A stretch of 64,000 nt of DNA from Diplocarpon mali. Lineage: Eukaryota > Ascomycota > Leotiomycetes > Helotiales > Drepanopezizaceae. Below, in pieces: positions 34,909 through 47,387 of this stretch (within the stretch, counting starts at the first letter, position 1; each line of letters begins with the position of its first letter). The stretch lies in contig JAENRP010000049.1 in the NCBI GenBank assembly GCA_024741835.1, positions 76,317 through 140,316 of the forward strand, written 5' to 3'. The notes below the pieces were generated by a model. It was not told the DNA's origin, made no database searches, and saw nothing but the letters and a program-made list of their open reading frames with translations. The position numbers and the translations under genes are program-made.

Positions 34909-35848
34909 TTTGGAGGGGTGTGGTTTGAGGAGTTTGGCCGTGGTGGGATCTAAAAATTATTTTCGATTTTACTCACACGCCGCTAAGATAAGCTCCCCGC
35001 TTGAAGATAGTGCTGCCTTGCTGCCTTACGAAGTGCCTCGCCTTCCGTTCTCCTGGTGTGTGAAATGGGAGGGACACCCCCTCGAAGTCGGCCACTCCCA
35101 GTCAGCAATACAGATCTCTACTTTCACGTTCGCTTCCGGTCGGTGGGAAGTCCTGTCCGCCCGAATCATACATGAGATCCGAGAGTCAAGAAAGTCAACA
35201 TACCGATCCCCTGTCCCTCGTCAGACGAAGCGAGCGCCGTGACCTCCCCTTATTCTCACCTAGTTCCCCGCCCCACGGCTGCTCCTCACGATGCTACGCA
35301 GACTACTCCGACGCGCTGATAACCTGTCTGACGATCCTGTTTCGGAGATCGGAGATCATGAAGATGTGGCGACAGGAGCAGTGAGAACGATAGATGCTCG
35401 GAAGAAGCCTCCGGAGAAGAGGAGGGTCCAGGGCTTTCACAAGAGAAGGGGGAGAGGAAACAGTACTTAACTCCTTTGGTTGGAGCGAATGAAGGATAGG
35501 CTTTTGACAAGCATTGGCGTTGAGGATGACGAAGTTACGTCTACCATCTCCCCTAAATTCCAACTGGTCCTGGCTTGCGTCTGCGTTTTTCGTTGCATTG
35601 AGAAACGTTTGTTGCTCTGAGATGGCGAGGAAAGTTTTCAGCATACAAGTAACAAATGACGAGATATTAGCCTGTTTCGAGACTCCATCAGCGCTTGCGA
35701 CGAGAGAGCATAGTCCTTGGTTTGAGAAGAGGCACTTGTGCGTTTATCTGGGAAAGAAAACTACCAGAACTGCAGAACACTTTTGCCATGTTGTGCCTTC
35801 TATATCATAGGTTCTCCCTGATCATACTCCACCCAAGGTCTCCCACTC
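34909..35848. other. Intergenic, no supported gene
   Basis: 940 bases with the bystin promoter at the left and the P450 3' end at the right. A 113-codon minus-strand frame (35303-35644) has no recognisable features and is probably chance. Confidence 0.55.
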
Positions 35849-37387
35849 CTACCTTGCCTTGTCCCAGATCAGTTCGATCTTTTCGCCCTTCACACTCGAG
35901 TTAAACCACTCATAGATCTTGACCTCATCCTGGCAAGCTCTAGCACCTCTCAGGACATCTTTCGCCGCCATCCTCTCGGTCGCCATGTACAACTCTACCG
36001 TTGCCAGGTTCCTTGCAATACACGCTCTCGATCCCGCTCCAAAAGCGAAGAACGATTGCTCTGCACTGGGAGTGACATTCCCCGGGAGCCATCTTTCAGG
36101 CTGGAACTCATATGGGCTCGGGTATGCTTGTGGGTCAAGATGGAGTTCAGTTGCAGAGCAGCCAACAAATGAGCCCGCTGGAAAATGGGTGCCCTTGAAA
36201 ACCCAACCCCCGTGCGGGACAACGTGAGGAAGTCTCGTGGGATTAGCCATGCTGAGTCTCAGACCTTCTCGGACGACTCCCGAGAGATACGGCAGGGCTT
36301 GGATGTCTCGCCGCTTGTCACCAGCCCTGATATTTGCGAGTACTTCTTGACGAAGAATCTCAAGCCTACATTCGGGGTAAGCTGGGATGTCATATTCCAA
36401 ATAACAAGCAAAATGAACCTACTTGTCTGGGTGCAGCGTCAAAAATCTAAAGATAGTGGAAAGATTCATGCCCGTGGAATCAGTTCCTGCAAAGAGCAGG
36501 TCTTTGCATTGGGCTTTGACTTCGGTCCTCGCAATACCCAAGGCTGTCAACCGGCCGGGATAGTTCTGAGCCCCTTGCGGCATCGAGTCTACAAGCTGGT
36601 CCACAAATTTTTCTACGACTAGCATTGAAGCATCCGTGTGTGGATCGGAGAAAGCCTTTTCCCTTGCCCACTCCAACCACACAAACAGAGGGGTAGGCAA
36701 GTAGAAAAATCTGCCAACGGCGACAAGTGCATCGACAAAGGCAGAGATGGACAGGGTCTTCCCCTTCTCGGATGTGCCATTGTAATTCTCCCTGAACAGA
36801 TGGGTTGACACTGCATCCACGGCCAGGCTTCTCGACAGGTTCAACACATTGACTGGTCTCCCGGTACTCGCCTCTCCCTGCATCCTCTCCACCATCCGGT
36901 CGACACAGTCATAGAGCGCAGCTTCATTCTCCCGAATGCTCTTCGTGGAGAACATGGGCACCACAGCTTTAGCTCTCGGAGCTCGGTGGTTCGGATCAAG
37001 ACTAGAGAATATGGTAGGGTGTCCGTCGATGTCGAAATTCGCATAGCAGGGCGCTTTGAGGAACCCGCCCCTCGAAACGTAGATGGGATTTACCGCATCT
37101 GCGTCACTGATATCGACCTCGTATGGAGAGACTCCGACAAATGGCCCGTATTGGAGGTGTGCTGCGTGGATAGCAGTCGCCTCGTCGCCGACATATGCAT
37201 GATAGTGCAGAAATAGGGATGTTGTCTTCCAGCGCAGCGGACCGGGGATATGTGCGAGTGGGTGGAGTGTCAGGCGATAGATGGTGCGGGAAACGAGGAA
37301 GGAAGTTGAGACGAAGAGGATGGCAAGTATCGGGTGAGAAAGCAGAGTTCTCAATAGCGCCTCGACCAGACTCATGGTGTTGAACAA
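35849..37387 (-). CDS. Cytochrome P450 monooxygenase
   Basis: Two exons (37387-36423 and 36365-35849) with a 57-nt intron give 493 residues. An N-terminal membrane anchor (HPILAILFVSTSFLVS) is followed by the Pro-rich hinge HPLAHIPGP. I-helix AGTDSTGMNLS, the ExxR motif in VVREGLRL and a PERW motif follow. The heme loop FFAFGAGSRACIARNL supplies the Cys ligand. Acceptor choice at the intron was set by frame: the nearer AG would give a stop within five codons, the next gives DKLEILRQEV. It belongs with ascomycete secondary-metabolite or detoxifying P450s, but I cannot assign a CYP family or substrate. No biosynthetic core gene lies beside it. The start could also be Met at 37375. Confidence 0.93.
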
Positions 37388-39704
37388 GCTTGACTCTCCG
37401 GTGAGGTTTCCAGAAGCACAGAATCTCCGAGAGGATGAGCAGTGGGAGTCGTTGAGGAGTCACTGTTCAAGGGTGGGACGACATGCCGGGCATTCTGATC
37501 AGTGGCTGGCCGGGGCCAGAGGGAACATCGCACATCCAAGTCGACGGTCGGGCAGGTTTTGGAACGCTACATTCTCGGCGCCACGAAGCAAGTGATGTAG
37601 TGAGGGCCACGGTCTTGGGCGGTGATGGTGGCTTCAACATTATCTTCATTGAGGTCGAGGTCCATCTTGCACTGGCTGTGGCGTTGTGGCGTTGTGGCGT
37701 AAGAATACCTCGGCGTGGGTGGCTCTGGTGCACCACCACTCCGTCCGTAAATCCCATCAGCACAATGGTACTATACATGTGGGAGATCGCGGCGACTGCA
37801 CAATCGTAGCCGAATATACAAGTCCAGCGACTAGCGGATCTTTTTTTGGTGTAGATCTCTGCGAAGGGAAAGCTGTCCCGTATCCAGACTTGTTGTCACG
37901 AGATTCACAACACTACCAGTCTTCTCTATTCATCTCTTTTGACGCAGAGAATCCTGCCTCGCGTGACAGAGCCGCCAGTCAAGCATCATGATGTTCCGAG
38001 CATCGAAGCCCGGAGACCCAGTGTTGGATTTACTCTCTTCGTGTATATGAGCTCTTCGAACCACCTCGCAACGTCGCAGGAACCCTAGCGCCGACCAAGT
38101 CTTCCACCATGAATCTTGAACTGGGACGTTTCTGCTCTACGCACCTGATGAATCAATGTTCCGGAGCGCTCGTCGAGCAATGCTGAAACATGGTCCCTCC
38201 CGCCAGGCCCACGGTCAATCTCGTGTGGGAAGACGACGCTGCTCGATCCTGTTGAACTCGCGGGGATGCAAACCCACACACCCACCATCGCAATCTTTGA
38301 CATTGGTCATCGAAATCAGGGTGAGCGTCCATCAGAGCTCGTTGTTTGGACATCTGCAAATGTTCCGGTTCCCTGGGCTACGGCTTCGTCTATCTGATCC
38401 GCCGTGCGTTTGCCGCATCCGGGCGTTTCGGCCGCTACGTATATCTGCACTATAACTATTCTCTGCTCAATGCGAATTGCTGTCGATTGTAAACTTTGAG
38501 CCCATTCAACTTCCACTTTCTCCGCCATGCCTCAGGAGCTGACCAGGCACTCCGTTGATTCTAGCTGCCAGCACGCCAATAGCCCCAGCAAGGTCGTAAT
38601 GATCCACCTCGCACAAGCCGCTCCACCGAAAAACCCTCGACTTATGGCTCTCGCCAGACTCAGATCTTTCCGCATGCAATCACGATCAATTGGATGCGGT
38701 GCGGTGACAACTGAAGCGACATTCGGAACAAAGTAAGCGAGCGAGCCCCTTTTTTGGGTAAGCGAAGTACTGCATCGCGCTGTACACACACTCCCAACAA
38801 CATCCCCGTGAGCCTGCATGCGAAACACCACCACCGAGAGCCCTCTGCTCCCAACATGCTTGAGAAGGAAGAGGCGCAACATCTTCCCGAATACAGCGTC
38901 TCCTCGTCCACAACATGTCAGACCCAGCATCAGCAAAAGCCAAAGCAAGCAGACGCGATTCGGGACTCCCAACCCACAATTCCCACCTCCCCCCCCCCGC
39001 CCCCTTCATGATCCCCCATCACGCTCCGCACTCGACAAAACAAAACAAACCTCCTCGCCCTCTCGAAAGTGAAGGAAAGAAAGGAAAGACCAAGGGCCTC
39101 ACAAACACGACATCCGAGCCCAGCAGAAACGCGTTTCATCCCCGTTCCACCTCAGCGTTCCAGGACCGGACACCCGCTCCCGGGAAGAGGCGATTGGGCG
39201 GCCCCCTCGCCCGGAAGGAGGGAGACGAGCGAGTACCGGCTGCGTTCTCCTGTCTCCTCGTAGGCTGGTCCTTGGTCGGCGTCGTGCATGTTGAACGGCG
39301 CCCGTTTGAAACTGGCGCGAGATCAGATTCGCGGGCTGCGTGCCGAGCGAGATGGAGATGCCGAGGCGTGGAGCCGGAGGAGCTGATGTGGTCTGATGGT
39401 CCGCGTGGCTGGATCGGGGAATTGAAGCTTCTTGCGAAAGGGTCGCCGCTTGTGTCGGTTGAAATACCTGGTTTCTCCCGGTACGAGGGGAGGGGTTTAT
39501 GCGGCGAGGGCTTTTGATAAGTCCCGTGGTATCTGCTTGATCCTTTTACTCTCCTCCCTTCTTCCGTCCTGTTTTGTTCTTTTTTTTTTGTTCATTTCTT
39601 CAATTCTGATTTCTTCTTCGTTCTTCCGCTTCCTCTTCTTGTCCTCTCTGATTCTCCTATCCATAGTTTTTAATACAGTTAGCCGGTCTATCGACTCCTT
39701 CGCC
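37388..39704. other. Intergenic region without a supported gene
   Basis: 2.3 kb between the divergent P450 and acetylxylan esterase genes. Overlapping frames at 38500-39520 (up to 200 codons) are low-complexity and mutually overlapping. A pyrimidine-rich leader (T-rich, 39540-39660) precedes the esterase start and is typical of an efficient fungal promoter and 5' leader. Confidence 0.5.
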
Positions 39705-40640
39705 ATGCGCTCCTCCCTCCTCCTCCCCCTCGTCTTTTCCACCCACGCCTGGGGCGTCCCGACCCTCCTCCCGCCGCGGCAAGCCCTCAACCCCGCCGGG
39801 TCCGCGAGCGCCAACACCACCGCCTGCGCGACGGGCGTCCACATGATCGTCGCGAGGGCCAGCACGGAGAAGCCCGGACAGGGCATCATCGGCGCCGTCG
39901 CGACGCAGGTGCAGGAGATGGTGCCGGGATCCGACTCCGAGGCCGTCGACTACCCGGCCACGCTGACCGACTACTTGAAAAGTGAGGCGTCGGGCGTGAG
40001 CGCCATGACGAAGCTGATCCAGGACTACGCCGTGCGCTGCCCGGGGTCGAAGATGGCGCTGATGGGGTACTCGCAGGTATGTTCTGTCTGCCTTGTGCTT
40101 GACGGCTGGGGGGAGAGACGCGTGGTGGCGATGGATGAAGGGACACGGCGGCTCATGGTTGGCGGCGTGTGTAGGGAGCCCAGGTTATCGGCGATATCAT
40201 GTGCGGTACGAGCGAGGCGAACTTCAACTCGACGCCCCCCCTCTCCGCTCAATACTCCAAGAACAGTACGTCCCTCTGCCTCTCCTCCTCCGCCCTCTCC
40301 TGTCACCACACAGCCCTAACTCCCCGCCGCGACAGTCGTAGCGATCATCCAGATGGGCGACCCGACCCACGTCCCCGGCCAGCCCCAGGACGTCGGCAAC
40401 AGCACCCGCGCCGGCATCTTCCCGCGCGCCAACATGGCCGCCTGCGCCGGCATGGCGCCCCTCACCAGGAGCTTCTGCAACGACGACGACCGCTTCTGCG
40501 ACAGCGGCACCAGCATCCCCGTGCACCTGGCCTACGTGCAGGGCTTCGGCGCCCAGGCGAGGGACTTCGTCGTCGCCCGCGTCGCCGGGAACCTCACGGC
40601 CGCCGCGGACCGGGGAAATGTGACGAGGAGGGCCTGGTAG
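39705..40640 (+). CDS. CE5 family acetylxylan esterase / cutinase
   Basis: Three exons (39705-40076, 40175-40265, 40336-40640) give 255 residues. A signal peptide (MRSSLLLPLVFSTHAWG) shows secretion. CATGVHMIVARASTEKPG matches the acetylxylan-esterase branch of CE5. GYSQGAQVIGDIMCG holds the nucleophilic Ser (about 123), CDSGTSIPVHLAY the Asp and His of the triad. The acceptor at 40174 was preferred over the one nine bases later because only it restores the GYSQG box across the intron. It removes acetyl groups from xylan or cuts related esters in plant cell walls. Coding bases are GC-rich like qutC. No carbohydrate-binding module is present. Confidence 0.92.
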
Positions 40641-41867
40641 GCGGGGAGGGGGACGGAGGGGAGGCGGGGATGTGGTCGGCGTCGGGCCAGCTGTTGACGT
40701 CGCCGCGTAAGTATGGTGTCCGGGGAAGCGAAGCCGGTCCAAGCTCCGTCATCCAGCTGTGCACTCCCGACGGGGAGGGCGCAGTCAACGCGAGCAGAGT
40801 CAAGCTGCGGGATAGACTCTCGGTCGTGCTTGGAAGCAGGGATCTTTCTTGGTGGTGAGCAGAAGCTTGTGAATTCTAATTGTAGGAATATAGTGAATAG
40901 CGGTCACGTGGAAGGTCACATGAAAAGCCTTGGCATAGGCAGCATTACTTTCCTCCAGACCTCTCCCTCCTCTTAGAATAATCATCGACAACTAATACAA
41001 CCAAGAATCGATTCTTTCCCCTTATGCGCATATCTTGTGATACCAACACTAATCTAGCTATATATCTAATTTCCTTGTGTAGGATTACTCCTTGGACACT
41101 TCAGGGGCTGATTACATAAGGCAGCCCTTAGAGCCTCAGGCTCCTCGTGGCGCAACACTCTCGCTTTGAGATGATTTGGAGGTTCCGTATGCAGCTCATC
41201 CCTACTGGGAAACTTGATCACGGCCCAGGACCACGAGAATCATCTTATGGCTCGCCTGGCTGAGGAGTTCGTGACATTCCCGGTCACGTGATTCTTTTAA
41301 GCCCGACGTCGACTTTCGAACCCGCGTTCTCGGTCTCGCTGTCTATCAGCGAAACATGAGAGCGAGGGGAGAGATAAAGTCATTGCCAGCTTGCAGCTTG
41401 CAGCTTACTCACAACGAATGCTACCACTCCCCCAAGCACACGTCATACAGCCTCACATGCCCAGGAAGTAAATCGTACAATTCAATTGAATTGTATCAAC
41501 CACTCGCAGCCATATCAAGCCAAGCGAGCCGCTCTGGTCACGAAGAAGTTGTCTCGTGCAAGCCTCTCGCAGGCACCAAGCTATCCTTCCCATGCCGTGC
41601 GCAGAGGTAAGCTATGCAATGCACCGCACCAAGCCCAACCCGAATTCAAGAAACAAAGCAAGCGAGCACCATGCGCCGAGCCATTCTTCCCAGCTGTGTA
41701 CACGGCGTGTGCGCTCCCAAAGCCAGTATCGGAGCAGCAAAAGCAAGTTAAAAGCAAATGGAGCAAGCTATCCTTCCCGCACCGCGTAAGCTAGACCATG
41801 CGTCGAAATGCCATCTTCAGAGCATACCATCAAGGCATGAGAATTCTCCGAGAATGATTTAGAAGGG
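40641..41867. other. Intergenic with a dispersed repeat
   Basis: 1.2 kb between the esterase 3' end and the 3' end of the minus-strand hypothetical gene. It contains the repeat at 41036-41166 and, at 41556-41790, short reiterated words such as AAGCTATCCTTCCC. No gene. Confidence 0.55.
41036..41166 (-). repeat. Dispersed repeat, copy 2 (LTR-like)
   Basis: The reverse complement of this segment aligns along its whole length with 4955-5082. It retains more G/C and is probably nearer the ancestral sequence. As an LTR it would start TGTTGCGCC and end ATCACA, with a TATATAG box between, but 5-base flanks do not match. Confidence 0.6.
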
Positions 41868-42672
41868 TTAGACAAGCTCAAAGTCGTCCTCGTCGAGGTT
41901 CGAGGTCTCGGTGGTGGTGGGTTGAGAGGGGGGGGCAGGCTTGATGGCCGCTTGCTTGGGACTCTTCTTCCCGCCCTTTCCTCCTCGGCGGATGACGGTG
42001 GTCTCGCCATCGTTGTCCAGCACCTCATACTCACCCTTCACGATCTTGTCGGTCTGCTCACTGAGGAACCTTCGCTCGGCGCGGTCGACCAACCCGCCCA
42101 GATCAACCTTGCGGCCCTGGTTACCCGGGCTTGGACCCTTGTTATCAAAGCTGTACAGGATCTCGGCGTCGGCGGCTCCAGCGGATTCTCGGAGAGCCAT
42201 GTGGATGGCAGATTCGGTGTTGTTGGAGTGTTGGGGAAGGAGGTCGAGGAGTGACTTTGAGAGGGTCGCGGAAGTGTGGTCTTTCGCCTCAAGGACGGCC
42301 TCGGCCTTGTGAGCAAGGCGGGATCGTCCGTCGTAGCTGCCGCATGGCTTTGGGTTCTTGTTGGCATGAGACTTGGGCTCCGATGGCCTGTTTTTGGGGA
42401 CTGGTCAATAGGTCATCTCAGAGGATGCATCGGCGGGTTTTTGGAACGTACAGCTGACTCCATTGCTTGTTTGGACGAACTCTGACCTTGTGGCCGGCAG
42501 TGCTGGCAACCGCCGACAACTCGCGCAAGTCAAGCCTGACGCCAGCAGAGGGGCGGGCACCGTTGCTCCACTTCTCTCTCCTGTCTTTGTCGTGCTTGAA
42601 AGGAAGACTAGCCGCTCGGATATCCTTTTGCTCGACCGGAGCAAGCGGGTTTCTCGTAGAGGTAGCAGACAT
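41868..42672 (-). CDS. Conserved hypothetical protein
   Basis: Two exons (42672-42452 and 42387-41868) with a 64-nt intron give 246 residues. I do not recognise a named domain. The N-terminus (MSATSTRNPLAPVEQKDIRA) and basic stretch are followed by SKSLLDLLPQHSNNTESAIH, an amphipathic helical region. A charged segment VDRAERRFLSEQTDKIVKGE and YEVLDNDGETTVI come next, then a low-complexity Lys/Gly/Pro tail ending DEDDFELV. Reading frame continuity across the junction (QWSQLPSEPK) and the even codon pattern support a real gene. It resembles small cytosolic or nuclear proteins conserved among ascomycetes. Function unknown. Confidence 0.7.
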
Positions 42673-45115
42673 GATGGAACGAGTGGCCGAGTTTGACGTG
42701 TGGTGTGTTGAGTTTTGAAAGGGTGTAGAGAGTTTGGTTGGAGTTGACAAGTTCGGAGAAGGGTGGTGACCCGACGAAGGATGGGATCTGGAGTTCTTTG
42801 TTTGCCAAACTCGAGGGGNAGAATAACCAATAACGACCCCGAAGATTGAGATTGAGCAACAAATCAAAGACGTGTAAGTGTCACCTATATCTGAGGAGAG
42901 ACAGGTCAGGTAGGGAGAGCGAGTTGAAGAGCGAGATGAAAGTTGATGACAGGATGAGTGTCGAAACGAAGGAGATCACCGGATGACCGTGCCTCTCTGG
43001 CTGATCAACAGATGAGTCAGATGGAAGGGAAGGTACGGACGAGTTGAATTTCCGGAAAGCGTGATAGGAGAGACTCGAAAGACCAACACAATGAAGTGGT
43101 AGTCGGGATGGCCAACTGCTACACGACGGACAGAGGGGATGGAGGAGATGATGGCCGGCCTTTACCGGAACGGCGAGTGAGTCAACGAGGCTGAAAGATA
43201 AGAAGGACGAGGCTGAGCGGGATAACGGACCAGTGAATGAAACAAGGAATGGTGTTATCCTGCCGTGGATCACCGACCGAACCAATGATACGAGACTGGG
43301 ATATTTGGCGGAGGACTGCTTGGCTGTTGCAGGTGTAGTTTTTGGGTTCTTGATATCGATGTGACTTCTGATGGGGGGGGGGGAGGCAGAGGGGAGGAAA
43401 GGCGTCGTGGAGGGGCCTGGGAGGCGTCTCTTATTAACCTCTCTGTCACCTCGCAGTGCTCGCCGTGATTGTCCGGAGCATGTCAGCAAAGGCAACACAA
43501 GGCAACGAGGGCCAGACAAGACGACATGTAACCAGCACGGAGAGGTTAGCAAGCCCATGACAACCTGCTCTCAACAAGCAGCGTGGCTTCGCATGATTCC
43601 CGGACTCGCGATGTGCGTGTCAGCGGATGGCGTTCAGGCGACCTGATAAGAGGGAGCGAGAGCGTGAGGGTGACGTGAGGACTGGAGCCAGGGCAAAAGG
43701 GGCGAGATCCGCATCATACGTAAGCTTCCCGAGCCAGCTACGAGCAGGAAAAGCAAGCAACTTGTACTTTGATTTAATAGTAATAGCCTTGACCTTTTCA
43801 AATATCAATAGAAATAAGCCGTACTCTACCTACCGTACACCACCTTGTTTGCGATCAGATGATCAGGTGATCAGGCGATAAGATAAGCAGGTCCGGTGAG
43901 CGATAAGGCCATGTGTCCCACTTCATGCATCTACTGTGTCGAGATAAGATGTCTAGATAAGAGATGAGAGCATATCACATATCACCTCCCACTGTCCGTA
44001 CTGTCCATCCACATCCAGAGCACCGCATCACGTGCCGTGCTGCAACAGAGGCCGAGGCGGCGCCCGATGACTCCAGAGCATCGTGCAAGATCCGTCAGTC
44101 GACTCTCCTGTCGGAGCTGCACTGCTTCACCCTGGCAGCGTGGAGAATGAGCTTCTGCCTCGTCACGTGAGCCATCCACGCGTGACAGCCGGCTATGGCT
44201 AGCCCTTGTTCTCGCGCAGGATGCCGAAGGTTTGTGTGGTCTGTCTTGCTTCAGTTTCGAGGGCCCCAGTCCGAGGACCGTCACGAGACCGCGGTTTGAT
44301 CAGCATTCGTCTCGGGCCAAACCTACGTCGTCCTTGGTCCTGCACGCGGATGAATGGACCAGATCCCATCCCTCGCTGCCCACCATGCCGAATCCGAAGC
44401 CGAATCCGGCGCAGAGCCCACCACAACACAGCTCGAGATCTAGTCACATGGCATGCGTGCTTTGTCCCCCCTCTCTCCGACCCAGATCACGCGACGCCGG
44501 CCAGACCGAGGGAGCACATGCATGATGACGCTTTGCCCGGGACGGCGCTGGCTGGCCCCGGCACGTGGCTGAGGGGGCTGCTCACCAGCCACCGCTCGCT
44601 TCCGAATCTGGAAAGTCGTCATCGCTGGCGGTCTCGACTCCCGGATCGCCAAGAGAGGGAAGACCGTAGAGGTGGGCAGAATCTGAAGCGGCCAACGGAC
44701 GTAGGAGACCCCATATCCTCCGCATCTTGTCACGTGAATACGACTCGTGATACTGCTCCACGTCTACAGTTTACCCTCGCTTAGCCAGCGAGAACGCGAA
44801 AAGGAGGTTTCGGGAAGCGAGGATGTGCGTTGCTCTCGTCCATACCTGTACCCCGTCACAACTGCATCGCTCTATGCACGTCAGAGAAGAGATACTGGCA
44901 GCTACATATCTAGTGACAGGAGTCGTATCTTCAACGTAATTCATTTCGAAATATTTATATTCATGTTTATATATATAAATATATATATGTATACATACAT
45001 ATTAGAAGCAAAGGTGGAGATATATCAATCTTCAGGATATATCGTAAACGCTGAAATTAGAATCGAAACATTCGTATCACATCTGATTTCCCGTCCGCCA
45101 ATCTTGCTCTCATCT
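42673..45115. other. Long intergenic region, no supported gene
   Basis: 2.4 kb with one N at 42820, a poly-G run near 43374-43382, short GATCAG/GATAAG reiterations at 43853-43960 and an AT microsatellite (TATATA) at 44965-45000. A 192-codon plus-strand frame (44206-44784) is Arg/Pro-rich, without domain features, and overlapped by other frames. I reject it. The hypothetical gene promoter is at the left and the 3' end of the GPI-protein gene at the right. Confidence 0.5.
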
Positions 45116-47387
45116 TCACAGCAGAGCAAACACGCAGGTGCTCAACACTAACGCGAGGACTGCGCTCGATGGGTCAATGGACCGAGATGCGGCGTTCTGA
45201 AAGGCAATCGGGTACGTGGGATTCGGCAGATTGCCTGTCGTGCTCTCTGTCGCGTTCCCAGGCTCTGGCGTCGCAATGGGGGTTTCATGTCCGAGTGGGC
45301 CCGTAGTTGATGGCACATACCCCATGAAGGGATTACTGGCAGGTGTCCCGGCGACTGGCTCCGTAGTGACATTGGTCGAAGTTACCACAGGTACGATTGG
45401 AACGATCGGCCTAAACGTGGGCACAGTCTCGTTCCAGTTGGGGAACGGCACTGGGAAGGCGACGCCTGTAGGCATGGCGTACACGGGGGTCGTCAAGTTG
45501 GGGGTGTAGATCGTTTCCACAATGGCAGAGGCACAGGGGACGAAGTTCAGCTGCGTTATCACGACGGTCGTGAGAGCGGGGGGAGCGGGGGAGGAGAGAG
45601 AGATGGAAGTTGTGCGTGTGATAGTTGTGGTGTGAATTTTGGTGAGGCGGATGGTCTCTGTCAGGTGGACGGTGGATGAGGGAAGGAGAGCGGAATTCGG
45701 CGGGTAGCCGGCGGATGGGAGGGAGATGGTGATCGTCCGTGTGATAGTTATGGTATGTTCGATAGTTGTTGTGAGGCAAGTTGTGGAGGATGGAGGGACA
45801 GCGGCATTAGGCGGGTAGCTGGCCAACGGGATGGCGCTGGATGTTTCTACGAGGCCTTTCGGGGTTGACAACGAGAGTGGAACGGCGGGATAAGCTGGAT
45901 ATGAGGCTGGACCTGTGGCAGTGGATGTCTCGCGCGGTACGGCAGTGTAGGCTGGGAGAGTCGTTGGCAATGTAGCTCCTGGAGGACAAACCGTGGTATA
46001 CAAAGTCCTCGTTTTTGTAATAACAAAGTCGGCTGTGGCGTTTGCGGGGCAGTGGAGTACGGTGCTCGAGCAGGTAGTGAGGGTGATCAGATCCGTTGCG
46101 CAAACGGTGGAGGTTATCAGAGCAGGAGCCGGTGTCACGGCACTGCCAGCCGGATAGCCGCTCGCTGGCAAATTGGTCTTTGTCTGTAGCGACGTTGACG
46201 AAAAAGGAGCTACGGAACTCGTCGAAACAACAGGTGCAACGGAGTTCATTGCATAACCAGGAACCGACGTAGGAGCAGTGCCATCGAGACACTGACTTGA
46301 CAAGGGGACTTCCAGAATCGTGGTAATGACGGCGGGAGCTGCACCAAAGGTCGCGTAGTTGACTTCTCCGACGGCATGCGCATAAGCTCCAATGGCGACA
46401 TCCAGGCCCCCACTGATGAGCTGCGGACATTCAGGTGTGCTGGAAATGGTTGCGACATACTCAATGAGATCAACGAAAATACCGAGTTCGAAGTCGAAAC
46501 CCGTCCCGAAGAGACTGACCGTTGTACCCGCTTGGACTCGGACTCGGAGAGAGGCTTTGAACGTGGTACCTCCCGTAGCCGTGGTAACGGTAATAGGGAG
46601 TGCATTCGTTTTACCCCCCGTACTTATCTCGATCAGCTCCAAAACCAAGATGCAAATGTAGAGCAAAGCCAACTTACAAGCCATGTTCGACAATAGTTCC
46701 CAGCAAAGGATCAACAGTAATGAAGGCCCCCGCGGGAAACGCAAGCTCAAAACCTCCCGTCAAGTCCACCTCTGCACTTAGACTAAACACCAAATCGACA
46801 AACAAGGCCATGCCAAAATTAAGATCTTCACTGAGGGCCGCACCAAAAGGCGTCGCAAGAGAGAAAAGCGGAAAGGAATAGGTGCTCTCTCCTCCGGATT
46901 CGATCAAGAACTCAAAACGGCCTCCCACATTTTCAAAGGCTACCTTGACATTCAGGTCAAATGCTTCAGCAACTAGGCCGCCAGGATCCGGGATTTGGAA
47001 TAAGGAAGTAACATCTTTGACCAAAGATGCGTTCTTGCCGACGCTGCCTGTACTGAACGTTACGTTTCCATGAGTGGTGCAGGATATACAGGTAACTTTT
47101 AGGCCAGTGGAATCGGTGTTGATCAAGTCGATGCCACCTGTTTGTGGACTTTAAGCAGTCAGTCATGGCTCGGGTAGGAGGACAGTGGCGACTTGCATGA
47201 CGAAGAGAGTGTCATCAACGTGAGATGATGAAATCTCGAAAGAGCCGAGTGTGATATAGGGGACGATACGCTTTTGCAGGGCCGATATAACCTCATTGTT
47301 CTTGGGGTAGATGGCTGAGCTGGCCAAGGACCCAGTCCCTGAGAATGTGGCGAAGAGGACGCATGCGTAAACGAATGAAGACAACAT
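45116..47387 (-). CDS. GPI-anchored Ser/Thr-rich cell-surface protein
   Basis: Three exons (47387-47197, 47148-46678, 46622-45116) give 722 residues. The protein has a signal peptide (MLSSFVYACVLFATFSGTGS). About 400 residues of beta-rich extracellular sequence follow (IDLINTDSTGLKVTCISCTT, GGRFEFLIESGG, SAEVDLTGGFELAFPAG), with paired cysteines. A long Ser/Thr/Pro-rich stalk follows with reiterated TITRTITISLPSAGYPPNSA-like units (about 350-690). A hydrophobic C-terminal tail (SSAVLALVLSTCVFALL) is suitable for GPI attachment. The fold may correspond to the fungal DUF7029/DUF7223 proteins, but this is from memory. Intron 1 needs a GC donor (GCAAGT) to hold the frame. Role is probably wall architecture or adhesion. 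Confidence 0.78.

Noticed and set aside
38818..39517. Frames of 84-200 codons before the esterase gene
   Set aside because: Low-complexity and mutually overlapping; the region looks like a pyrimidine-rich promoter and leader.
41310..41350. Sequence TTTCGAACCCGCG resembling a minus-strand tRNA T arm
   Set aside because: The flanking bases do not pair as a T stem and no anticodon arm or acceptor stem is present.
44206..44784. 192-codon Arg/Pro-rich frame
   Set aside because: No domain or signal, overlapped by antisense frames of equal length, no intron or start context that supports a gene.
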